From assembly GCF_000699445.3 (NCBI RefSeq), contig NC_067199.1:36502902-36566901 (forward strand): 64,000 bases of DNA, read 5' to 3'. Below are positions 1-12,918 of the stretch, one piece after another (positions within the stretch are counted from its first letter, which is position 1; every line of letters starts with the position of its first letter). This DNA comes from Schistosoma haematobium. Its lineage: Eukaryota > Platyhelminthes > Trematoda > Strigeidida > Schistosomatidae. The notes under the pieces were generated by a model that saw only the letters and a list, made by a program, of their open reading frames with translations, did not search any database and had not been told where the DNA came from. Position numbers and translations under genes: made by a program.

Positions 1-760
1 GAATAAGGTGGATCTTATATAAACGTAAAGGCAAGGATTGTCAAAATAAGCGTAGCATTCATACAGTTGAATAACATATGAAACTCAAAACAACCGTCAA
101 CCAATATCAAACACACAATTTTCAGTACCAATGTTAAGGCAGTTAGTTCTATTGTACAGATCTGAAACTGAACGAACTATCAAAACCATCATCAAAAAAG
201 GTACAAGTATTTATAAACAATTGTCTACACAAGATACTCACAATTGATTGATCACTGGGTGGTGATCAATATCATGCGTGTCAAGTCCTTATTTAGTGCA
301 GATCGAATACTATCGACTATGTTGTAATGTGGCCATCAGGCTTTCCAGGTTTTCTTGTCGACTACCTCTAACCGTCATCTAATCTCATCACAAGATACTC
401 AATATCCATCGGTAGGATATAATCAGTGAAAGCCTACTGTGGGTGAAAACAAACCAACTTCCAGTTGATGAGGAAATTAAGGAACAACTTTGGAAGTGGA
501 TAGGACATACATAGTGGAAATCACCAAACTACATCACGAATCAAGCTCTCACTCGAAATCCTGAAGGGATACTGTAAAGAGGAAGGCCGAAGAACACACA
601 GCGTCGATAATTGGAAGCAGACATGAATAGAATGAATAGCAACTGGAAAGAAATGGAATGGATTACCCAGTATAGAGTTTAATGGAAAATGTTACTAAGC
701 GACCTATATCCCTCTAGGATGGGTAATATACATAAGTAATGTAAGTAATAGAACTATGTT
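1..760 (+). mobile_element. RTE-type LINE, 3' end of reverse transcriptase ORF (decayed)
   Basis: Translates, with stops and shifts, into the C-terminal part of a schistosome endonuclease/reverse transcriptase ORF: a region before the SINE insertion resembling the copies at 5600-6035 and 13087-13530, then a KWIGHT-like motif and RGRPKNT-like motif near 500-600. It ends near 735-755 in degenerate GTAA-type repeats, as RTE elements do. A reverse-oriented relative lies at 4545-5110. It is split at 241-388 by a SINE. No functional protein is possible. Confidence 0.7.
241..388 (+). mobile_element. Short SINE-like retroposon (family shared with 8881-9104), internally deleted
   Basis: Begins CAATTGATTGATCACTGG and ends near CATCTAA. 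It is flanked by a 13-bp direct repeat CACAAGATACTCA (228-240 and 389-401), so it is an exact insertion into the older LINE fragment. The same start and end occur at 8881-9104 with a different flanking repeat. This copy has lost most of the hammerhead segment seen in the longer copy. There is no poly-A tail. Confidence 0.8.
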
Positions 761-1263
761 TTAAAAGATAACCATAAAAAAAAATTTCAAATTAATCTAT
801 ATTTTAAAATTCAATTCAATGTCACATGTGAAATATTTGTTCTATTCAAATTTGATTGAACCACTACATTGATTCATTCAATGTACAATTTGGTGAATAC
901 AATCGATAAGTCCATTTGTTATTATTGATCTATGCAAATAGATTGAAACTAACAGTTTTCAAAAAAAAAAGAAAAAAAAAGGAGGATAACAGATTTCATC
1001 AATAATGTGAATAAAAAACTAAGTTCAATTTTTATTTTACCTTGGAAATACATCATTATGAAATTGATTAGTACCTTAAATTATGTAACCAGGTTATTGA
1101 TTATTCATATAAGAAAGATTTACTTTCTATGGTTCTATTCTCTATTATTATACGATTAAAAATCTAAAAGTGAATACTTTTAATCGAAAACGGTGTTGTT
1201 GTACAATGTTACAACTGATAATCATATTTAAGGTAGAAGTTGATATGATTTGTGATATTTTTT
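761..1263. other. AT-rich intergenic DNA, nothing recognised
   Basis: Poly-A runs near 960-980; no coding pattern, no repeat recognised from elsewhere in the window. Confidence 0.5.
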
Positions 1264-1680
1264 ATATCAGAAGAAGGTTTTGTGGATATTATAATAATTT
1301 CAACGGTTAAGATCATGAGTTAGTTGAAGCTAGACCATCGTGGAAAATCTAGAAGCACTGGATGGCCGTTTCGTCCTATTGTGAGATAGTCACTCACTGA
1401 AGACAGTGGTGGATGTATCGCTCAATTTCGTGGATTAGTGGAAGTTAGACATTAACACCGTTGGATGGCGGCTCAGTGGTCTATTGGTTAAGTGCTCGCG
1501 CGCGAAACCAGTAGCTGCTGGCTTCGGATCTCGCAGGGGTTCGAGATCGTGGATGTGCCCTGCTGAGGAGTCCCACGATAAGACGAAACGGCCATCCAGT
1601 GCTTCCAAGTTTTTCATGGTGGTCTAGCTTCAACTGACTCATGATCTTAACCACTGAAATATCTTTTTTATGATTTTTGT
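1264..1680 (+). mobile_element. Fold-back tRNA-SINE with hammerhead
   Basis: Central tRNA-like head (A-box-like TGGTCTATTGGTTAAG near 1477, degenerate B box near 1535) followed by a hammerhead. The ends are inverted repeats: 1297-1380 is the reverse complement of the hammerhead 3' half plus tail at about 1575-1660, including the shared end motif around AAGATCATGAG. A member of the dominant repeat family of the window. Confidence 0.75.
1553..1606 (+). ncRNA. Hammerhead ribozyme motif
   Basis: Core CTGAGGAG (1563-1570) fits CUGANGA with N7=G; GAAAC is at 1585-1589; the cleavage triplet is ATC before CAGTGC. Stem I has one mismatch and the pair next to A15.1-U16.1 is C-A, so activity may be reduced. 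Confidence 0.6.
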
Positions 1681-2749
1681 CAAAAAAAACAAACTACCAG
1701 GGGGTAACGAGTACTTCTATTGTCTTAGTATGAAACTTTATCAACATGTATCCACAAACCCAAAAGGAAATAAGCCTACAAGCTTTGCGAAGATTGTTTA
1801 ACTTTCAGATTAGTAAGCTTCTATCCTATATTAGGACGAAACATCTCTAGTATTTTCTTGGTCTTCAGTGGCTGTTCAAATAATATCAGTCAGTAATGAG
1901 TTATAAAAGTTTAATAATCTTCATATACTCCCTAAATTAGTTTATGACAGTCTCGACAGCTAATGGATACATTTGTGAACAAACAGTTTGCAATGACTTT
2001 AAACAACTTCTCCAATATAACATGAGCAATTAATTTGGTTTTGTGTAATTTTAGCTCCAGAACTGATTGAGATAAGCTTATTTTGAAGTTTGAGCACTGT
2101 AAACATATATGAAGATGAATGTTTAAAACTCCTCACTTACTTTTGTTTTCAATGAAGACTTAACTCAAGCTTTCGTTCACTATGAATCATTATTTCTCAA
2201 CCAAAGATCAATTCGTAAATTATGCTAATTACTGAATAACACTTAATAAGTCAATAAATTTGGCTTCAGGAAGTTGTTACTTCAAAAAGCTTTGAATATA
2301 AATGTCAACAGCCAGCTGTAAGCTTTCATTTGTATGGTGAAGACTAATTCTTCATTATGATGTTGGCTTATTTAGATTGTATAATGAGATATATATAGAG
2401 TAAGAAATATGAAGTATATCTAGTGTCACTGTTGAGTATATTTCTCTTAAAAAGACCTAGAAATAAGAATTTGACCAAATTGTTTATGGAATATATTAAT
2501 TCTTAATAAATGAAATAAAAGTTGAAAAACTGTCAGTTAGTAAACTTGTCAAGATTGAAAAGTAAAACCGCCTACAAACCGTGGAATTCATGATCACAAA
2601 TGAGTAATTATGAAATCTGAAGTAATTATATAAGTATATTCAGATGATAAATATAAGAAAAGAGATAATTATCTATTGTGCGGCCAAAATGATCCTTTTG
2701 AATAGAACAAATTGTTCACTAAATTAATCAAAAGCCAATGGGTACTGAT
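1681..2749. other. AT-rich intergenic DNA, nothing recognised
   Basis: No ORF with coding character and no recognised repeat. Confidence 0.5.
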
Positions 2750-3120
2750 TTCATGTTGCCCCCAAATGCCCTGGTATGACCGAGAGTGAGGTGGGCCCGC
2801 CCTCCCTCTCGAAATGCTCTCACAAGGCCACGCGTATACAGCCTCTGCCAAAGAAGTCCTACTCATTGCCTTCTCGTGTGATTACTGTTGTTTACGAAAA
2901 TGAGAGGACGAAAAGCGAATGTCCGGCGCTTTAACCAGATGGTGCACATGGGCTCCAGTATCCTTCGGGAACAAATGGCGTATGAACCAGTCGTTGGTCA
3001 CCGGCTACCATGGGACTGCATCTCCTCACGATGCTCCGCTGCCTTGTGGGTCAGACCTTTAGGTCCAAGGCTCGGGTATAGGCATCCGGGCAGTATCACA
3101 GCCCACACACAAATATAATG
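2750..3120 (+). repeat. Interspersed repeat, unclassified (copies at 42640-43045 and, decayed and reversed, 20430-20620)
   Basis: GC-richer than its surroundings. It starts near CCCTGGTATGACCGAGAG and runs to CAGCCCACACACAA. Closely matches 42640-43045. Short ORFs in both strands are not conserved in frame between copies, so I treat it as a non-coding repeat, possibly the 5' part of a LINE. Confidence 0.7.
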
Positions 3121-4544
3121 ATAATGGAAATATAATAAAATGAAAATAATTTCATGTTGCTACCAACTGTGTGCATAAAATTCCGTGTATTTCCCAAATC
3201 GATTCCATTAGTAAAAGAGAAATAAGAAGTTAGCATAGATTTCATGGACACTTTTTAAAAAGTCGTCGCTCAGAAGTAATGGAGGCTTTCTGTATTAAAC
3301 TGTTTTGATATTTCATTGGACAGTATATGCGCAGATACGTTAGAGATTGTCATGCCGATTAATAAATAATCAAGATTTAATCTTCTCAAACATGCTGAAG
3401 CGGTGACTATCGAAATCTTGAGGGCTGACTAATGTATTTAAAATGAAACAGTTGTTAATCTTTCCGCTGTTAGCAGAAATCCTCTATTTTAATATATCAT
3501 ATTTATTCGACACTTCCTTTGACTTGACTATATCACTGTACTATCCTTCAGTTCATTTCCAGTTCTTCACATCTTTTATTAAATAAGCTAAAATCATACC
3601 CTTTTTCAGTATGATTGACTTTTTTTTAGTTACTCCACTTAAATAATCATTCCTTCCAGTATAATGTCTGGTTCATATTATCCTAATAGGTGTTCCAGAA
3701 TCTAAGTTTACAGATGACGTTTATCTAGTTATTTTTGGATCTTTACAGCACTCTTAATACATGTTCACATTCTCTTACCAACCTCAATCACTCAATCAGT
3801 CATCATCAACGTAGATCCTGGAGCACGTTTCCCTACTACATAAGCACAACAAAATGAAATTAACAAAACGAATGTCGACAGATATCTAAATAATATAGTA
3901 GCAATGATTATAAGAAAAACTAAGCATCGAAACCAGGTACGAAGAAACAGGATGTAAAGGTGTGTGTGAAGGAATACTAGAATATCATTGTGACTGATTC
4001 TGAGCCATGTCAACCAAAGTTTCCAGCCACTACAAGTTTCTAATACCATGGTTCAGACTAAAAGTTAGTAAATTCGTACACCGATTTCATATTTTGGATT
4101 GATCGTCCTAAACTTTCTTTCAACTTACCCATATAACAGTCAGTATCGTCCATCGAAATAAGTGTTTAGTTGAATATACGTAACACAAATCTCAACAATC
4201 TCAGTCGTTGACTATTCATAACCTCATCAACTGATTTGCCATTTTCACATTGTACTTCATCCCTAATCAGAACATAATTCGCTCGGTCGTTTCAACAAAA
4301 CCCAGGAATGTCTCAAAAACACACCATAAAAATAAACTGCAGTTTTAATACATCTATTTTATTATAAATCGTGATTTTGATAAATTACAAATTGTTTATA
4401 GCTAACAAGAATCTATGAAAAAACTAGTTCAATTTATTCATCCTATTTATAAGCATATAAAGTAAATTATACGATCAAAACCTAACTCAACAGTTCGATT
4501 ATATAAAGTAAATGATTTCCTAAATAAACTATTCACTCAAAATT
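3121..4544. other. AT-rich intergenic DNA, nothing recognised
   Basis: An 85-codon minus-strand ORF near 3792-4049 is hydrophobic but has no recognisable domain and no support. Confidence 0.45.
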
Positions 4545-5110
4545 TTACTTACTTACTCCTGCTATCTCTCATGGAGGAACATAAACCGCTCACTAACATT
4601 CTCCATTAAAATCTGTATTGGGCAATCCTATTCAGTTGCCTTTCATCCCATCCATATCTGCTTCCAATTCTCGATGCAGTGTGTTCTTCGGCCTTCCTCT
4701 TTATAATCTCCCTTCAGGATTTCGAGTTACAGTTTGATGATTCTTTCAGTGTATATCCCATCAACTTACAACATCCTTTCCAAATTTCCTTATCAGCTGA
4801 AAGTTGATTTGTTCTCTCTCATAGTAAGGTATTGCTGATAGTATCCGGTTAACGGATATTAAATATCTTGTGTAGACAACTGTTTATCAATAATTGTACC
4901 TTTTTGATGATAGTTTTGATAGTTCTTTCAGTTTCAGATCTGTACAACAGAACTAAGTGTCTTGACGTTGGTATTGAAAATTGTGTGTTTGATATTAGTT
5001 GACGGTTGTTTTGAGTTTCATATATCGTTCAACTGTAGGAATGCTACTCTTGTTTCATCAATCCTAGCTTTTACCTCTATATCAGATTCTCCCTGCTCAA
5101 AATCTATTGA
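4545..5110 (-). mobile_element. RTE-type LINE 3' end (decayed)
   Basis: Starts (element 3' end) with TTACTTACTTAC at 4545-4556 and continues into reverse-strand sequence matching the RT C-terminus of 1-760. The upstream part, to about 5110, also matches 1-230 in inverse orientation. Confidence 0.7.
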
Positions 5111-5599
5111 AATAAATAACAACATTTACATAATTGTGATTAGGCACAAAAATAAACCAAACATTTTTGCAAAAAAAATTTAAACTTCATTATGTTTACC
5201 AGTGTCTGTTTGCAATTTCAAATAAACTTTGATGACATTTATGTCTCTAGGGTATCTTGAAGATTATCACTAACCATAGAACAAGTATATTCATTCAATT
5301 CATCGTACTTGAATATACACGCAAGTTACACACATTTGAACAGTACTTCAATTTCCTTTCAATAACAGTATTGTGCTTTTGAATATTTTAAAGAAATAAG
5401 AGACATTATAAATCATCATTATTATAATGTCTACACATGGCATCAGTAAATATTAACCTAGAAAATCTATTTTATTATGTAATATCTCTTTTTATTACTC
5501 GTACTTTTAAACTATTCGAAATACCCAGTAAAATAATGACTGAAATCCATATTTTTTTCGAAAAAAAAAGCAATCAAAAATTGATTTCTGATTACTAAT
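5111..5599. other. AT-rich intergenic DNA, nothing recognised
   Basis: No coding pattern seen. Confidence 0.45.
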
Positions 5600-6035
5600 T
5601 AATTCCATATGGGGCAGAAACTTGGAAAACCATGAATGTTATCATCCAGAAAGTACAAGTGTTTATGAACAGCTGTCTATGCAAAATACATCGGATCCGT
5701 TAGCCAGACACTATTAACAACAGCCTATCGTGTGAGAGAACAAACCAACTGCCATCTGACGAGGAAATTAGGAAAAGATGGTGGAAGTGGATAGGACACA
5801 CATTGAGAAAAGTACTCAGCTACGTCACAAGGCAAGCACTCAATTGGAATCCTCAAGGACAAAGGAGGAAAAGAGGAAGACCAAAGAACATATTACGACG
5901 ACAAATGGAGGCAGACATGAGAAGAATGGAAAACAATTGAATAGAACTGGAAAGAAAGTCCCAGTACAGAGTGGTTTGAAGAATGCTGGTCAGCAGCCTA
6001 TGCTTCATAGGGACTAACTGGCGTAAGTAAGTAAT
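5600..6035 (+). mobile_element. RTE-type LINE 3' end fragment
   Basis: Encodes pieces of the RT C-terminal region (GAETW-like at about 5612, [13 protein letters not shown] at about 5785, KRGRPKN-like at about 5870) with frame breaks, and ends in GTAAGTAAGTAA (6023-6034), the RTE tail signature. Same subfamily as 13087-13530. Confidence 0.75.
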
Positions 6036-8097
6036 TCAATAATTCAAATATCTCTACTAATCAACTAATCGTCCTGAACGTCTTCGAAATAAACACTAAA
6101 AGTTTCAAAGATTCTAGAGCTGTAGCTTACGTATCAAGTAAATTAAATTCAATCGAGAATGAACCGTATTCTCTACTAGATCTTTGGGTAACAGTCAACA
6201 AATATTGACCTTATTGATATGATGAACCGAGTTACGTTAAATATCCAGTGATAACCAGGGAACATAGAATAGTGGTTTCGTTCTAGATTGAAGCTCCTCA
6301 AGAATTTACATCCACGACTCCACCACTAGAGATCGTACCTACGACACCCAGTTGTGAGCACGAGCTATTAATCTTTAGACCACTGAGTTGTAATCCAACA
6401 ATGTACATGCCTAACTTGAATCAGTTCGCATGTTTGGTGTGAGGCAGTTACTTGCAGAGGACATAGCTCAAGTACAGTGGTTTACAGTTTAGGCGTTCTT
6501 GTTTACGACTGAGGGTGGTGGGTTCTATCCCTTGTGGTGGGGTTGAGAAGCCTCATACTGGAAAAAACAGCTATTTACCGTTTCGCAGTTTTCAATGGGT
6601 ACCTAAAATAAGTTGGTTCAAGAGTTTTATAACATTAGAAAATCTCTACAAACTTTTACATTGATAAATACTACGTTGTGTGATCTATTTGGTTGAGCAA
6701 ATTGTAATTGCTTATATAGCAGAGGGTGATTGAATACATGGAAGCATAATGTAATTATGAGTATATGCTTTTTAAGTATAAAAGGTTGAAGATCCATTTA
6801 TGATAAATACCAACTTGAATACACCAGCTGACTTGATAATCGACAACATTGATAAAATACATAGTACGATTTAAGGACTGCACTAGATGATGGTAATCTA
6901 TTATCATCTCCGAAACTTGACTTAAAAAGCTGAAAGAGCATTGTTTAAGCACATATAGGTTTTAACCATTGATCAGGAAATACATTGTATTTTAATATAG
7001 AGCAAGATAATGTACTGTGATATCACGTTTTAAATTGTATTCTTTAATAGCTGAATCGCCATTCAAAGGTTTTAAGAAACAAATGCCAGTATCATAAGTG
7101 ATCTAATGTACCATTTATCACGACCAGGTTTACTGTGTTTTACTATTTAAAGTTAGGATCTCAGTTTGTACAATCCAATAAAAAAAGTCGTTGAATTTAG
7201 TTTATAGAGTATAATATTAAACGTACAAACTTTCAAGTAATTATGAACAAAAGATGATTCGAGTTATCATTAATTGTTAATTGTTTACAAATCACTAACT
7301 GTCCTTCATAATATTGTTCAGATTATAATGGTGTAAGAATAGGCACAGTATTACATCTTTACACTTTATTATACGAATATTTCGTATGATAAAAGTTTAT
7401 GAAACAAGATATATAGGTGAAAAGAACAGAAAACATTTAATTCAAATTAAAGATTACCACTGAAGAAAATACTATTAATAATGAGAACAACATTGAAACA
7501 TGGTAAACAACTCTTCATACAATTGATCCCTTTACAATGATCTTAACCAGATCAAAATTAAAAACCAGGAAGAATTGGACATCCATTTTGTTCTGGTATA
7601 TGGATCAGCAGCAGTACCAACTCCATGATCCCAATGTAGAGTAAATCAAAGACTTTTGGTCTCGCATGAGAACATCTGAACTCTAGACCTTTAAGCTGGC
7701 AGCAAATGGTATACATATCAAACATGAATAAATTCAGTGTATTTCATAATGATCTATCGCTTGCAGTGGAAAACTGTCTTACATCTGACATGGTTGGTAC
7801 TCATTCACAATTGACTTTAGCGAAAGCAATAGAGTAATAATAATATTTTTTTGGCCGTTAAAAATTAATGGTTCAAATATTAAGTTTTTTAAGTTTAACC
7901 CTATGCTATAAACATTTTGGTAAATTCCTAATCACTAAACTCAAATTGAATAGTGACATATTTTTCAGTGTTTCTCATTCAATTGATCGATGCTCTTTAA
8001 TCATGTATTATGGATTTTTAGATAAATAAATCAAAAACTGATTTTTCAAAATATTGATATTTTGAATGTTTTAAAGTGAAAAACAAACCAGAAATAT
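6036..8097. other. Intergenic DNA with faint tRNA-SINE remnants
   Basis: About 6290-6420 and 7600-7710 (reverse strand) and 6430-6600 (forward) show degraded tRNA-like text around CCACTGAG / TTAAGCTGG and a GGGTTC-type box. They are too decayed to bound. The rest is AT-rich with nothing recognised. Confidence 0.35.
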
Positions 8098-8180
8098 AAG
8101 CAAAGATGGATAGTGGCTAGCAGTGGAACCCAGGACGCACTTTTCGTCTTATTTGGGATTCAAGTAAACAACACCAAGTG
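8098..8180 (-). mobile_element. Sm-alpha-type hammerhead SINE fragment
   Basis: Reverse strand carries GACGAAAAGTGCGTCCTGGG and the downstream CCACTGCTAGCCACTATCC tail typical of the family. The CUGANGA box is lost (CTTGAATC), so it is an inactive fragment. Confidence 0.65.
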
Positions 8181-8204
8181 AATCCATTCTAGGCTATATT
8201 TAAT

Positions 8205-8440
8205 TATCAGTAGTGGACTGGTTGAGGTTAGACATTAACATCATTGGATACCGGTCCAGTGGTCCAGTAGGTTAAGCTTTCGCGCGAGAGACTGGAGCCC
8301 CAAGGTTCGAATCCCGAGAGCGGGGTCGTGGATGCCCACTGCCGAGGAGCCTCACAATAGGACGAAACGGCCGTCCAGTGCTCCCAGGTTTTCAATGGTG
8401 GTCTAACATCAATCGGTTCATGATCTCAATCAAAAAGAAA
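8205..8440 (+). mobile_element. tRNA-SINE with defective hammerhead
   Basis: A-box-like TGGTCCAGTAGGTTAAG and B-box-like GGTTCGAATCCCG (about 8301-8313), then a hammerhead in which the core reads CCGAGGAG (U4 to C), followed by GAAAC and CAGTGC. It ends with the family tail near ATCGGTTCATGATCTCAAT. Confidence 0.75.
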
Positions 8441-8559
8441 GTATATTTAATTATTTATTCAAGCAAATATTCTTTTGCTTACTAATACCTACATTCTGAC
8501 AAAAAAATTGATTTCTTGTACCAGTTACACATTTTTCCGTTTATTCTATGCATAAGTCA

Positions 8560-8780
8560 GTTTATTTACAGTCGATTGACCACTGGATAGTAACCAATAT
8601 CATGTCCTGCTTGGTGCAAATCGTATTCGGTCGATTTATTTAAAATGTGGTCACTGGTCTAAATGATTTGATATCGAGTACATTACATTAAAATGCAAGA
8701 TAATAGTTAGAGATAATCGACAGGAAACCCTAAACTTAAGTTTCATGCTATTTGGCACATTTCATCAATGATGTACATTT
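8560..8780. repeat. Rearranged copy of the 8881-type SINE
   Basis: Head sequence on the plus strand (GATTGACCACTGGAT at about 8575) is followed by the family's hammerhead tail in reverse orientation (GACAGGAAACCCT near 8710, TGCTATTTGGCAC near 8745): a head plus inverted tail. Confidence 0.6.
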
Positions 8781-8880
8781 GATCTTTAGGGAATTAATAC
8801 TATCAGATGAATTCAATCTCATATCATTTAGCTTTACAATTAGAGTTCAAATATATAAATGATTTACATCCTATAAAACA

Positions 8881-9104
8881 CAATTGATTGATCACTGGAT
8901 GGTGGTCAATGTCATGCGTGTCAAGTCCTTATTTAGTGCAGATCGAATGCTATTAATCGAGATCCAATGTGGTCACCAGTCTAGGTGACTCGACACTTGG
9001 CACTCGTCAGCAAGGTGTACCTGTAATCTCGAGGGAACGAGTGCCAAGTAGCACGAAACCCGGGTCCAGGGTTTCCTATCGACTACCTTCAACCACCATC
9101 TAAC
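8881..9104 (+). mobile_element. Full-length-like copy of a ~224-bp SINE carrying a hammerhead-like segment
   Basis: Same start (CAATTGATTGATCACTGG) and end (CATCTAAC) as 241-388, flanked by 11-bp direct repeats CCTATAAAACA (8870-8880 and 9105-9115). Near 8990-9070 it holds a hammerhead-like tail: ACGAGTGCC, GCACGAAACC, GGGTCCAGGG. The CUGA half is displaced; a reverse-strand CTGACGAGTGCC lies just upstream. B-box-like GATCGAATGC near 8941. No poly-A. I do not know a published name for it. Confidence 0.8.
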
Positions 9105-9115
9105 CCTATAAAACA

Positions 9116-10129
9116 GTTTATATTAGAGAGATTTTCAGTAGTATATAAATTTATTTATATCATCCAAATAATAAACTCTTATGAAACAAACTAACAAAAT
9201 TATCTTGCACAATTATTCCCTTTATTCATTTATAGATTGATTTTATGATTGTTATACGATTTGTCTATTCACTAATCGATTGTCTGCTTTTAACCAATCA
9301 CTTGTATATTTTACATTTCAATGTAGCCTACGCAAATTAGTTAATTATTCTGTGCTATAATAATAAGAATATTATTATGATTATGATTATTATTATTGGT
9401 GACATTAACCAGAAGCTTTAGTCACAGGATCATTAAAGATTTATAAACAAGTTAAATTAATTTAGTAAGTTAATAACTGTTGTATTTAGTTGATAATTTA
9501 GTCATTATTCTTATGTTTGTTACCATGGAAATAAGTTTTTGTTTTGTTCGGCATAAATTTTAAATGTAATTATTATTAGGGATTTATTCTTTACAGAACA
9601 CTAAGGTAATACGATTCATATAATAATAATAATAATGATCAAATAACCTGGTCATATTTCATTTCAGTATTTCTAATTCAAATTAAGGAAATCAGAAGAC
9701 AATAATAATAATAATTCATAAATAGTGCAAGCCTTATTTATCATAAAATGTCTTATTATTGTTATTAGTGGCTTTATTCAATATAGAATATTCAGTACAA
9801 AATTTCATTTTCTTATTTCTTGATTGATCTTGACGATAAATATTGAATGATTACCAGTTAGTTGTTAGCGATCCAGGAATCGATATAATGTACATTCTTG
9901 CCGATGTATATTGTCAATAAACACGATGTCTCTGACTATTGGGCTCTTTTGTAACTTGTACAGACAAATGTCTTAAACTTTTCATAAACTTATCTGAATA
10001 GGTTATTTGACTAATAGATTATAATGATGTGTTAAAACAAACAAGAAAACCGATAACTTGTTAAACTATCCAGATGGTAGAAACAGGTAACCGAAATAAT
10101 CAAACAAGCCACCTTGTGAAAGAATAATA
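9116..10129. other. AT-rich intergenic DNA with trinucleotide runs
   Basis: (ATT)n-like and (AAT)n-like tracts at about 9358-9400, 9622-9637 and 9699-9715; otherwise nothing recognised. Confidence 0.5.
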
Positions 10130-10310
10130 AGTTGATTTCTTCCTCAGCTGGGATCTGATAGTTTATTGCTGATAGTATCTGGCTAACGGATCCGATGTAT
10201 TTTTCATAGACAACTGTTAATAAACACTTGTATCTTCTGGATGATGGCTAACCAGAAAAAAAAGTTATTCAAACATGGAACAATAGAACCTCATAACTTT
10301 TACTTAAATA
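10130..10310 (-). mobile_element. RTE-type LINE fragment
   Basis: Nearly the same text as 13365-13530 (GGATCCGATGTAT, CTTCTGGATGATGGCTAACC, AATAGAACCTCATAAC), which is reverse-strand RT C-terminal sequence. Confidence 0.65.
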
Positions 10311-10614
10311 AATTACTGTTTTGTCATATTTTATTAAATCACACAATCATAGGTTAATTAAAATTACCAATTATGAAACAGTCTTTTATAGATCACATCA
10401 AACTATAAGTAAACTCAATAATAAATCTACTTTTTGTTATATCTTAATGAGTAGAAACAGGTTGTATTTCTGACGTTTCATGACTTAATATAAACCACTT
10501 CTTCAGAGTAAATCTTTTTACCGAAAATTAATATTTGTCTCTATTATTCATGTTATATTACGTAAACATATAATAATTTACATTTTTTACAAATAACTCA
10601 ATGATTACACTGTT

Positions 10615-10875
10615 TGCCGAACAGAAAGCAAAATAGTTGAATTCACGAATCAATTAAAGCTAGATCACCATGGAAAACCTAGAAGTACTAGACGGCAATT
10701 TCGTCCTAGTATGAGACTCTTCAGCATTGCGCACCCACGATCCTGATCACGGTATCCGAAACCAGAACCTATCGGTCTCATGAGCAAATGCTTAATCTCT
10801 AGATCACTGATTCGGCATCCAACGATGTTAATGTCTAACTTCAACCAATCCAATTCTGATAATATCAAGTTCAAT
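10615..10875 (-). mobile_element. tRNA-SINE with hammerhead
   Basis: Reverse orientation: family tail at 10640-10680, hammerhead at 10681-10735, tRNA-like head (decayed B box about 10752-10765; A box near 10790-10810) and the lead sequence GTTAATGTCTAACTTCAACC. The 69-codon ORF here is incidental. Confidence 0.75.
10681..10735 (-). ncRNA. Hammerhead ribozyme motif
   Basis: Reverse strand core CTGAAGAG (10717-10724; N7=A) with GAAA (10699-10702) and a GTC cleavage triplet. Stem I is imperfect. Confidence 0.5.
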
Positions 10876-12885
10876 TGAAATTGTTTTTTTTAAATACTTA
10901 TTAATTATATATTATACTGAAGAGAGATGAAATATGTATTTAATTTCGTTTGTGACAAATACAAAACTTTTAGTGTTTTAGTCGGAATGACAAAACCTTG
11001 GTTTCAAGATAGAATTAAATGTATAGTCGATAATATGAAAGAAAATGATTTCAATCTCTAAGGTTTATTTATGGACAACATAAATTAAACTAGAATCACG
11101 TAATTATAAGTGATATTTTCAATGTAAATATTAAAGTTATACAGTATTATGCATGAGCATTACATGGATCATCTTTGTGTGAATGGTTTCGAGCCTTGTA
11201 TATTGAACAATTCATATATTTGTATAATGATTTCTGCTTGTATAATCTGACTAGTTTTAAGTTAATTCTTGAATGGTAAAAGAAATAAGGCTGATAAAGT
11301 TACGAGACAATTTCATAAAATCATTTTAGTAGACAATTTGGGATAAAAGTTGAAAAAAAACATTATCCCAAGCACTCAGAAGACAACTAATGAGGTAACG
11401 CTTTGATTCTGTTTTACAAGGAACGTTGCACATTTTTTAATAAATAAGTTTAAACTAATTTGTTTGATCAATAAAGTTGGGTAATAATCATCAATGAAAG
11501 CTTAGGATAAGCGTTACATATTATCTGGAACTGACAAAGATAACATTATACTCACTGCTAGCTGATATCTAACTTTAATAAAAATTTGTGATTCAAATGT
11601 CAATATCAATAGAGAACTAGCTCATGATCTACATATACCAGTTGAGATTGATCATTTGTAGTGCTTTATATCTATAGAGAGTAAGAACAAACTGTTACAG
11701 ATACAATCCCCCTTCATTTATTTAACTTTTATTATGTTTCCCGTGTCATTGCTTTTGATTTCATGGTTTAGGCTATCATTTGATGATCATTTTATCACAT
11801 TAGAAGAATACAATCTAAAAGAGAAACAACTTTAACACTGGAGAAACAAAAAAATGACCATAATTCATGATATTTTAGTTTATCAATACAATTCATTACT
11901 GTCGTATAAAATATTATTCAATCAGACATTTTAGTACCCATGATGAAAATAATTCAGTTAGTAATTGTGTTATTTAAGTTGTTTAATGAATCCAAGATAA
12001 ACACTTGGTTTTATTTCGAACTAATCAGCATGATATAATTACATCCTAGTGTTGATGTTCATCATGAAAAACAAGAACTTAGTACCTTTCACTTCAGACG
12101 TCAACGTGTTGTAGTTTACAAATCTCTACAAATAAAATTCATATTCGTCGCACCAGTTAGTAGCTGTTTGGATTACATATATCTCTGTGAAGTTTGAATT
12201 GAAAGGAACTGGGTTTGAATCTCGGTATGAACATCACCAATTAGATACAGTAACATTCAAATAACTAATCCCATAGAAAATAAAATGAATGTTTGAAATC
12301 CAACTATGCACCTCTATTCATTTTTTTTAACTAATAGTCTAGGATCATTTGGCAATAGTGAATCATTGAAGACTAATTAATTGTAGCTCATAGCATTAAC
12401 AATGGGAAAATATTATTCTTTACTAATATACTTGTAGTATTTTTCTAAGCATATCTCCATGTTTGTTTATTTTTGCATACCTACTTACATATTTTCAGTA
12501 GTACAATATTTACTACATTGTTATGTTAAATTGTATGACTCCATGATGACGAAAAAGACAATCACAAATGTTTATATGGATATATGTATTAACATATATG
12601 TAACTGTATGTACATTTTGCCTGGTTTTTTCTTGGTCATTCTGATCTATTTATTGGAAGTGCATTATTCTTTTCTTATTTTCTAAAATATCATTCATTTT
12701 CCCAACAACAACAGCAACAACGAAAAACACCATATGCATATTCGGATTGAACTTACAATGTTTACTCTTTCATTGATGAATCAGCATGGGAAAAGAATAA
12801 CTAGAAATTATCATTATATAGCTGTAGTGTTGTATATAGTTTTAGTCGTTTCAATGTCCAGGGTGGAAAAAAGTTATCCCATTCG

Positions 12886-12918
<33 letters not shown>

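Noticed and set aside
3792..4049. 85-codon minus-strand hydrophobic ORF
   Set aside because: No domain, low-complexity AT-rich composition, no splice or promoter context.
12459..12916. Two 60-codon ORFs
   Set aside because: The second ends in a (TA)n run giving IYIYIY; no protein-like signal.
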